From ZC4RG30 sp965652645 (GTDB lineage Bacteria > Pseudomonadota > Gammaproteobacteria > Steroidobacterales > Steroidobacteraceae): a DNA stretch of 12,399 bases. The DNA is taken from positions 1 to 12,399 of the forward strand of contig CBFGXE010000060.1 of the NCBI GenBank assembly GCA_965652645.1, written 5' to 3'. Position 1 is the first letter of the stretch, and each line of letters begins with the position of its first letter. The position numbers and the translations under genes were made by a program. Below the pieces are notes generated by a model. That model was not told the origin of the DNA. It did no database searches and saw only the letters and a program-made list of their open reading frames with translations. Below, piece after piece: positions 1 to 6,003 of this stretch.

Positions 1-1038
<1,038 letters not shown>

Positions 1039-1059
1039 GCCCGGGAATTCCTGGACGAC

Positions 1060-1084
1060 GGGGGGACCAGAGGTAACCGTCCCC
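1060..1084. repeat. REP-like palindrome between recQ and rmuC
   Basis: GGGGAC (1062-1067) and GTCCCC (1079-1084) form perfect 6-base arms. They flank an 11-base loop that itself contains the palindrome GGTAACC. There is no T-run after the second arm, so it is a poor intrinsic terminator. The G-rich arm and compact palindrome resemble repetitive extragenic palindromes of the kind mobilised by RAYT proteins. Only one copy is in this window, so repetition cannot be shown here. Confidence 0.35.
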
Positions 1085-1118
1085 GGCACCTGAATCATCC
1101 ATTGCCCCGCCCGGGCGC

Positions 1119-2462
1119 ATGCCGCAGCATTCGCCCATGGAACCGGTCTCGATCATCCTCGCGGCAATCGCCTTGCTGCTGCTTGCAGCCACCCTCTACC
1201 TCGCCCTGCGTCGCAATCCCCTGCAGTCGCGGGTGGAGGAAATGCTGGAGGAGCGCAGCCGCCTCACTGCCTCGCTGGAACATGCGCGCGAGGCCCTGGC
1301 GTCACAGGAGGAACGGGCCCGCGAGGCCCTGGCGTCACAGGAGGAACGCGCCCGCACCGCACTCGCTGCCGAGCAGCAGCGCCTGCAGCAGCAGCTTGCC
1401 GAGCAGAAGCAGTGGGTCACCGAGCAGACCCGCCACTTCGAGACCAGCGTGCTGGCCGCCGCCGCGAAGCTGATGGAGGAGCGCGGCAAGGCCTTCGCCG
1501 AGCTCAACCAGAAGGAAGTGCAGACCGTGGTCACGCCCTTCAAGGAACAGCTCGCCGAGTTCCGCCAGCGCGTGGACCACATTTATGCCGAGGAGGCGAA
1601 GGAGCGCGGCAGCCTGAAGGCGCAGATCGAGCAGCTCACCTCGATGAACCAGGCCATGTCGATGCAGGCCGAGCGCCTGGTGAATGCGCTCACCATCACC
1701 TCCAAATCCGTGGGTGACTGGGGCGAGACCATCCTGGAGAAGATCCTGGAGGATTCCGGCCTGCGCCGCGGCCATGAATACGACCTGCAGCTTTCGGTGC
1801 GCGGCCTCGATGGCGAGCGGCTCATCCCCGACGCCGTGATCCACCTGCCCGAGTCGCGCCAGCTCGTGGTCGATTCGAAGGTTTCAAACAAGGCCTGGGC
1901 GGAATACTGCGCCGCCACCGGGGAGCCCGAGCGCGAGGCGCTGCTGCGCGAACACCTCGCCTCGCTGCGCGGCCACATCAAGAACCTGGCCGGCAAGCGC
2001 TACAGCGACGTGCCTGAACTGAAGACCGTGGACTTCGTGCTGATGTTCGTGCCCGTGGAGGCCGCGCTGCTCACCGCCTTCGTGAAGGACCCGGCGTTGT
2101 ACGGTGATGCCTACCGCGCGCGCATCGTGCTGGTCACGCCCAGCACCTTGATGGCGGTGGTGAAGCTGGTGGAGGGCATCTGGACGTTCCAGAAGCGCAA
2201 GGAGTCGGCGGACGAGATCGCCGAGGCCGGTCGCAAGCTGTACGAAAAGCTCGCCGGCTTCGCACAGACCTTCGAGAACGTGGGCCGCGCCATCCAGCAG
2301 TCCCAGGCCGCCTTCGAGCAGGCCAGGGGCCAGCTGGCCACGGGCAAGGGCAATGCCATCCGCATCGCCGAGCAGATGAAGGAACTGGGCGTGACCCCGG
2401 CTGCCGGCAAGCAGATGCCGCCGGCGCTGCTGCAGCGGGCGCTGGACGAATCCGGGGAATAG
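1119..2462 (+). CDS. rmuC: DNA recombination protein RmuC
   Basis: This is an RmuC-family protein, known to limit recombination at inverted repeats and proposed to have a PD-(D/E)XK nuclease-like fold. The 447-residue product has one N-terminal membrane helix (about 10-30, SIILAAIALLLLAATLYLAL), so it is probably tethered to the inner membrane. A long charged coiled coil follows (about 36-190), then the RmuC domain (about 195-430). That domain has the hallmark GDWGETILEKIL (199-210) and the nuclease-like PD...VVDSK pattern (D238, D252, K254). In-frame ATGs at 1119 and 1137 are both possible. Neither has a clear Shine-Dalgarno sequence, and the second gives MEPVSII, a more typical RmuC beginning. 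The coiled coil contains a recent tandem duplication, annotated separately. It lies 80 bases after recQ and is probably read from upstream. No terminator is obvious after its stop. Confidence 0.93.
   Translation: MPQHSPMEPVSIILAAIALLLLAATLYLALRRNPLQSRVEEMLEERSRLTASLEHAREALASQEERAREALASQEERARTALAAEQQRLQQQLAEQKQWVTEQTRHFETSVLAAAAKLMEERGKAFAELNQKEVQTVVTPFKEQLAEFRQRVDHIYAEEAKERGSLKAQIEQLTSMNQAMSMQAERLVNALTITSKSVGDWGETILEKILEDSGLRRGHEYDLQLSVRGLDGERLIPDAVIHLPESRQLVVDSKVSNKAWAEYCAATGEPEREALLREHLASLRGHIKNLAGKRYSDVPELKTVDFVLMFVPVEAALLTAFVKDPALYGDAYRARIVLVTPSTLMAVVKLVEGIWTFQKRKESADEIAEAGRKLYEKLAGFAQTFENVGRAIQQSQAAFEQARGQLATGKGNAIRIAEQMKELGVTPAAGKQMPPALLQRALDESGE
1285..1350 (+). repeat. Tandem 33-bp duplication encoding an 11-residue coiled-coil repeat in rmuC
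   Basis: Bases 1285-1317 and 1318-1350 are two direct copies of a 33-base unit differing at two positions, with 29 identical bases in a row (1287-1315 and 1320-1348). In the rmuC frame they encode AREALASQEER twice (residues 56-66 and 67-77). A degenerate third copy, ARTALAAEQQR, follows at 78-88. A period of 33 bases gives exact 11-residue hendecads, so the duplication keeps both frame and coiled-coil register. Confidence 0.9.
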
Positions 2463-2483
2463 CGTCCGCGTCCTACATCGCGC

Positions 2484-2495
2484 CCGCGGCCGCGG
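2484..2495. repeat. Perfect 12-base GC palindrome downstream of rmuC
   Basis: CCGCGGCCGCGG is its own reverse complement and lies 22 bases after the rmuC stop. It could form a very short hairpin, but there is no T-run, so terminator function is doubtful. A chance palindrome in GC-rich spacer is equally likely. Confidence 0.3.
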
Positions 2496-2519
2496 CGCGC
2501 ATACTGCCTGCGTGGCTGC

Positions 2520-2557
2520 GATAGACACCGTCTATCAAACGGATAAAGAATATCGTC
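2520..2557 (+). promoter_or_regulatory. Putative OxyR operator upstream of ahpC
   Basis: Bases 2520-2536 are a perfect inverted repeat, GATAGAC-ACC-GTCTATC. Its core, ATAG-N7-CTAT (2521-2535), is the published OxyR half-operator pattern for dimer binding. After a 7-base spacer, the standard distance, a much weaker second copy follows (2543-2557, ATAAAGAATATCGTC). The site lies about 90-105 bases before the ahpC start, in an unusually AT-rich patch of an otherwise GC-rich spacer. ahpC is a classical OxyR target in proteobacteria. A -10-like TATCGT at 2551-2556 is possible, but no good -35 accompanies it, as is common for activator-dependent promoters. No oxyR gene is in the window. Confidence 0.65.
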
Positions 2558-2624
2558 AGCGGGATGTTTGCCCCGCCGGTAAGCTCCCATTCCAGTAACC
2601 CGTCCAACGAAAGAGGACTTCGAA

Positions 2625-3188
2625 ATGTCTCTGATCAATACCCAGGTCAAGCCCTTCAAGGCGCAGGCCTTCCACAACGGCAATTTCATCACCGTCACCG
2701 AGGCCGACCTGAAGGGCAAATGGTCCGCGGTGGTGTTCTATCCGGCCGATTTCACCTTCGTGTGTCCCACGGAGCTGGGCGACCTGGCCGACAACTACGC
2801 CGAGTTCAAGAAGATCGGCGTGGAAATCTACAGCGTCTCCACCGACACGCACTTCACCCACAAGGCCTGGCACGACGCCTCGGACACGATCAAGAAGATC
2901 CAGTACCCGATGATCGCCGACCCGACCGGCGCGATCTCGCGCAACTTCGGCGTGATGATCGAGGAAGAGGGCCTGGCGCTGCGCGGCACCTTCCTGATCA
3001 ACCCGGAAGGCCAGATCAAGGTGTGCGAGATCCATGACCTGGGCATCGGCCGCGACGCGAAGGAGCTGCTGCGCAAGGCCCAGGCCGCGCAGTACGTGGC
3101 CAACAACCCGGGCGAGGTGTGCCCGGCCAGCTGGAAGCCCGGTGCCAACACGCTGAAGCCCTCGCTCAGCCTGGTCGGCAAGATCTGA
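2625..3188 (+). CDS. ahpC: Alkyl hydroperoxide reductase subunit C (typical 2-Cys peroxiredoxin)
   Basis: AhpC reduces H2O2, organic hydroperoxides and peroxynitrite in the cytoplasm and is recycled by AhpF. The product is 187 residues, the same length as E. coli AhpC. The peroxidatic cysteine is C47 within FTFVCPTELGD, with the PxxxT/S-x-x-C context intact (YPADFTFVC). The resolving cysteine is C166 in VCPASWKPG near the C-terminus, as expected for a 2-Cys enzyme acting as a dimer/decamer. The C-terminal tail KPSLSLVGKI is the AhpC1-type ending. An AGAGGA Shine-Dalgarno sequence lies 7 bases before the ATG and supports the start. It is the first gene of an operon: ahpF begins 35 bases downstream. 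The OxyR-like inverted repeat upstream suggests peroxide induction. Confidence 0.98.
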   Translation: MSLINTQVKPFKAQAFHNGNFITVTEADLKGKWSAVVFYPADFTFVCPTELGDLADNYAEFKKIGVEIYSVSTDTHFTHKAWHDASDTIKKIQYPMIADPTGAISRNFGVMIEEEGLALRGTFLINPEGQIKVCEIHDLGIGRDAKELLRKAQAAQYVANNPGEVCPASWKPGANTLKPSLSLVGKI

Positions 3189-3210
3189 TGATGGCCTGAA
3201 GAGGCAAGGC

Positions 3211-3218
3211 AAAGGAGG
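3211..3218 (+). promoter_or_regulatory. Strong ribosome binding site that decides the ahpF start
   Basis: AAAGGAGG sits 5 bases before ATG at 3224 but only 2 bases before an in-frame GTG at 3221. The spacing favours ATG 3224 as the true start. It is the strongest Shine-Dalgarno sequence seen in the window. Confidence 0.8.
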
Positions 3219-3223
3219 AAGTG

Positions 3224-4798
3224 ATGTCCCTGCTCGATACAGACATGAAAGCGCAGCTCGGTGAGTACCTGCAGCGCCTCGTCACGCCGGTGCAGATCAC
3301 CGCGTACGTGGACGCCAGCAATGAGTCGCGTGACATGCTGGCGCTGCTGGCGGACATCGCTGCCCTCTCGCCGAAGATCTCCGTCTCGGAGACGCGCGGG
3401 GGCGAGCGAACGCCCGCCTTCGCGCTGGCCCGTCCCGGTGAGCCCGCGCGCGTGACGTTCGCGGGCCTGCCCATGGGCCACGAGTTCACCTCGCTGGTGC
3501 TCGCGCTGCTGCAGGTCGGCGGTTATCCGCCGAAGGTGGAGCAGGGCGTGGTCGACCAGGTCAGGGCGCTCGACGGCGACTTTGAATTCGTCACCTATAT
3601 TTCACTGAGCTGCCAGAACTGCCCCGACGTGGTCCAGGCGCTCAACCTGATGTCCGTGCTCAACCCGCGCATCCGCCACACCATGGTCGATGGCGCGCTG
3701 TTCGAGCAGGAAGTGGCCTCGCTGAACATCCGCTCCGTGCCGTCGGTGTACCTCAACGGCCAGCCCTTCGGCCAGGGCCGCATGGAGGTGGAGCAGATCC
3801 TCGCGAAGCTCGACAAGGGCGTGGAAGCGCGCATCGCGGCGAAGATGAACAGCCAGAAGCCCTACGACGTGCTGGTGGTGGGCGGCGGCCCGGCCGGCGC
3901 CTCGGCGGCGATCTACGCCGCGCGCAAGGGCATCCGCGTGGCCGTGGCGGCGGAACGTTTCGGCGGCCAACTGCACGACACGCTGGGCATCGAGAACCTG
4001 ATCTCGGTGGACCACACCGAGGGCCCGGAACTCGCACGCTCGCTGGAGCACAACGTGCGCGCCAACGGCGTGGAGATCTTCAACCTGCAGCGCGCCGCCG
4101 AGCTGGTGCCGGGCGAGCTGGTGCAGGTGCGCTTCGAGGGCGGCGCCACGCTGTCGGCCCGTTCGGTGGTGCTCTCCACCGGCGCGCGCTGGCGCGAGCT
4201 GGGCGTGCCGGGCGAGAAGGAATACCGCAACCGCGGCGTGGCCTACTGCCCGCATTGCGATGGTCCGCTGTTCAAGGGCAAGGATGTTGCGGTGGTCGGC
4301 GGCGGCAACTCCGGCGTCGAGGCGGCCATCGACCTGGCCGGCATCGTGCGCAACGTGACGCTGATCGAGTTCGGGGACGCGCTGCGCGCGGACGCCGTGC
4401 TGGTGAAGCGCCTGGCCAGCCTGCCGAACGTGAAGATCCTCACCGCCACGCAGACGCTGGAGGTGTACGGCGACGGCAACCAGGTCACGGGCCTGCGTTA
4501 TCGCAACCGCACCACGGGCGAGGAGCACTCGCTGCCGCTCGACGGGGTGTTCGTGCAGATCGGCCTGGTGCCCAACACCGACTGGCTGAAGGGCGTGGTG
4601 GATCTCACCGCCCGCGGCGAGATCGAGGTGGACGGGCGCGGCCAGACCTCGGTGCCCGGCGTCTATGCCGCCGGCGACTGCACCACGGTGCCGTTCAAGC
4701 AGATCGTCACCGCGATGGGCGAGGGTTCCAAGGCCGCGCTGGGTGCCTTCGAGCACCTGATGCGCCAGCCGGTGGAGGAGAAGGCGGCCGCGGCCTAG
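3224..4798 (+). CDS. ahpF: Alkyl hydroperoxide reductase subunit F (NADH:peroxiredoxin oxidoreductase)
   Basis: AhpF is the FAD flavoenzyme that moves electrons from NADH through two redox-active disulfides to AhpC. The product has 524 residues, against 521 in E. coli. The N-terminal tandem thioredoxin-fold region (1-200) carries the active CxxC at C130/C133 (SLSCQNCPD). The thioredoxin-reductase-like part has the FAD Rossmann motif GGGPAGASAA (220-229), the second CxxC in YCPHCDGPLF (C342, C345), the NAD-binding GGGNSGVEAAIDLAG (359-373) and the C-terminal FAD motif YAAGDCTTVPFKQ (481-493). All redox centres are intact. It follows ahpC by 35 bases on the same strand with no terminator between them, so co-transcription is expected. 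The presence of the N-terminal domain and the ahpC neighbour exclude a plain thioredoxin reductase. Confidence 0.98.
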   Translation: MSLLDTDMKAQLGEYLQRLVTPVQITAYVDASNESRDMLALLADIAALSPKISVSETRGGERTPAFALARPGEPARVTFAGLPMGHEFTSLVLALLQVGGYPPKVEQGVVDQVRALDGDFEFVTYISLSCQNCPDVVQALNLMSVLNPRIRHTMVDGALFEQEVASLNIRSVPSVYLNGQPFGQGRMEVEQILAKLDKGVEARIAAKMNSQKPYDVLVVGGGPAGASAAIYAARKGIRVAVAAERFGGQLHDTLGIENLISVDHTEGPELARSLEHNVRANGVEIFNLQRAAELVPGELVQVRFEGGATLSARSVVLSTGARWRELGVPGEKEYRNRGVAYCPHCDGPLFKGKDVAVVGGGNSGVEAAIDLAGIVRNVTLIEFGDALRADAVLVKRLASLPNVKILTATQTLEVYGDGNQVTGLRYRNRTTGEEHSLPLDGVFVQIGLVPNTDWLKGVVDLTARGEIEVDGRGQTSVPGVYAAGDCTTVPFKQIVTAMGEGSKAALGAFEHLMRQPVEEKAAAA

Positions 4799-4824
4799 CC
4801 GAGGCGCTTTTCCAGCGGGTCATG

Positions 4825-4850
4825 GGGGCGATCCGCCGCACGATCGCCTC
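4825..4850. terminator. Candidate stem-loop between convergent ahpF and the minus-strand GFA gene
   Basis: GGGGCGATC (4825-4833) pairs with GATCGCCTC (4842-4850) over nine positions including one G-T wobble, with an 8-base loop. It occupies the 61-base gap between two convergent stop codons, the usual place for a shared transcription end. There is no clear T-run on either side, so intrinsic termination is uncertain. Confidence 0.45.
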
Positions 4851-4859
4851 GTCCGCCAC

Positions 4860-5246
4860 TCAGTCTTCGGTGAGTGGCTCGAGGCCCTCGGCAGATTCTT
4901 CCCAGTTCACGCCGTCGAAGGGCGTGACGGTGAGCATCTCCACCGTGCCATCGTCCAGGCAGCGCGCATTGACGCTGTAGTCTTCCGGATGCGAGCGCGG
5001 CACGTAGAAGGACTTCACGCCGCACACCTTGCAGAACAGGTGCGTGGCCGTATGCGTGTTGAACTGGTAGCTGGTGAGCGAATCAGCGCCGGAGACCAGC
5101 TTGAACTGCGAGCGCGGAATCAGCAGGTGCAGGAAGCCGAGTTTCTGGCACAGGGAGCAGTTGCACTCCAGTACCTCCAGGTGCGCGGGCGCCTCGACTT
5201 CGAAGCGTACCCGGCCGCAATGGCAGCCCCCCCGGTGCGTCGTCAT
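4860..5246 (-). CDS. GFA/CENP-V-fold zinc-binding protein
   Basis: This is a small cytoplasmic protein of the GFA (glutathione-dependent formaldehyde-activating enzyme) superfamily, 128 residues. It shows the full set of seven family cysteines: GGCHCG (C8, C10), CNCSLC (C28, C30, C33) and FCKVCG (C72, C75). In the characterised Gfa of Paracoccus, the equivalent C-x-C and C-x-x-C pairs hold a structural zinc and the central trio binds a second zinc. Most family members have no proven substrate, so formaldehyde or glutathione activity should not be assumed. The ATG at 5246 is chosen because the family homology begins directly after it (MTTHRGGCHCG). An upstream in-frame TTG at 5285 would overlap the preceding gene. 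It begins 19 bases after that gene's stop and is probably co-transcribed with it. Confidence 0.88.
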   Translation of the reverse strand: MTTHRGGCHCGRVRFEVEAPAHLEVLECNCSLCQKLGFLHLLIPRSQFKLVSGADSLTSYQFNTHTATHLFCKVCGVKSFYVPRSHPEDYSVNARCLDDGTVEMLTVTPFDGVNWEESAEGLEPLTED

Positions 5247-5265
5247 CGTCCTAGCATAACGCCTA

Positions 5266-5844
5266 TCAGGTGGGCACGCGCGCAAAGTAGCCGGGATATT
5301 CTGTCACAAGGCCATCCGCGTCCACGGTGATGTCCACCTGGAAGCCTGTGCCGTCGAGGTTCTCGAAGCGGTACTGGCGTTCACCCAGTCGCGTATAAGC
5401 CTGCAGTTGCGGGCGCACCGAGAGTTCCGGCGCACTCACCCAGGCCATGCGGTATTCGCGGCGTTCTCCCACGGCGAGGTTCGAGCGCCAGATCGGGAAG
5501 CTGTTGGTGAAGGGCGTGGGCCAGATGTCGATGTCCTGGCAACCCGCGAGCCGCGCCAGATGCACGCCATTGCCGTCCTGCCATCGCCCGGCGCCATCAC
5601 AACGCAGGCCGATGGCGCGTCCGCCGGCAGCGCAGTCCACCTGCAGGTCCGCGCTGCGCAGCAGGCCATTCATGTCCCAGGCGAGCTGGTAACGCAGGGA
5701 GAAGGGCTGGTCCTCCTCATTGAAGGCGATCAGCGCGCCACGCGCCGACCGGCCGGAGAGCAGCAGCTGCTCCAGCCCGAGGAGCGGCCGGGAGGGGTTC
5801 CATAGCGGTGCCCAGCAGACAGAGCGCGGTCCCTGCACGTTCAT
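5266..5844 (-). CDS. Putative glycolipid-binding family protein (PF06475-like)
   Basis: The 192-residue product resembles the putative glycolipid-binding family (formerly DUF1089), whose members form a beta-barrel-like fold and have no settled biochemical role. Recognisable family signatures are the early SVCW (8-11), LRCDGAGRWQDG (80-91), GCQDIDIWPTPFTNSFPI (101-118), a YTRL (150-153) before QYRF, and the ending VDADGLVTEYPGYFARV (174-190). There is no signal peptide or membrane helix, so it is probably cytoplasmic. ATG 5844 is preferred because homology starts right after it. An upstream in-frame GTG at 5901 would add 19 basic residues and extend further into the divergent promoter region. 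No strong ribosome binding site is visible for either start. It heads a two-gene minus-strand unit with the GFA gene, and its upstream side faces the dehydrogenase genes. Confidence 0.75.
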   Translation of the reverse strand: MNVQGPRSVCWAPLWNPSRPLLGLEQLLLSGRSARGALIAFNEEDQPFSLRYQLAWDMNGLLRSADLQVDCAAGGRAIGLRCDGAGRWQDGNGVHLARLAGCQDIDIWPTPFTNSFPIWRSNLAVGERREYRMAWVSAPELSVRPQLQAYTRLGERQYRFENLDGTGFQVDITVDADGLVTEYPGYFARVPT

Positions 5845-5904
5845 TTTTTCGATAGTAGCAGCGCCAGGGCGGGATTTCGCTCTCCGCAGGACCGTGCCCA
5901 CCCA

Positions 5905-5920
5905 GGGGTGCTATCACCCC
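5905..5920. promoter_or_regulatory. Perfect inverted repeat in the divergent intergenic region
   Basis: GGGGTG-CTAT-CACCCC is a perfect 6-base inverted repeat with a 4-base centre. It lies between the minus-strand gene starting at 5844 and the plus-strand gene starting at 6004. A second small dyad, CCCGG-CCAT-CCGGG, is at 5944-5957, and the palindrome CATTAATG is at 5935-5942. A weak -10-like TAAACT is at 5959-5964 with no convincing -35. Either dyad could be an operator for the dehydrogenase operon, but no regulator is encoded nearby, so this remains a candidate. Confidence 0.3.
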
Positions 5921-6003
5921 CCGGCCGACCCGGTCATTAATGCCCCGGCCATCCGGGATAAACTCCCGCCTTTCTGCACTGAAAAAGAACATCCGGGGGG
6001 CCA

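Noticed and set aside
2564..3037. Plus-strand ORF starting upstream of ahpC in another frame
   Set aside because: It overlaps ahpC almost fully, lacks a ribosome binding site and gives a low-complexity translation.
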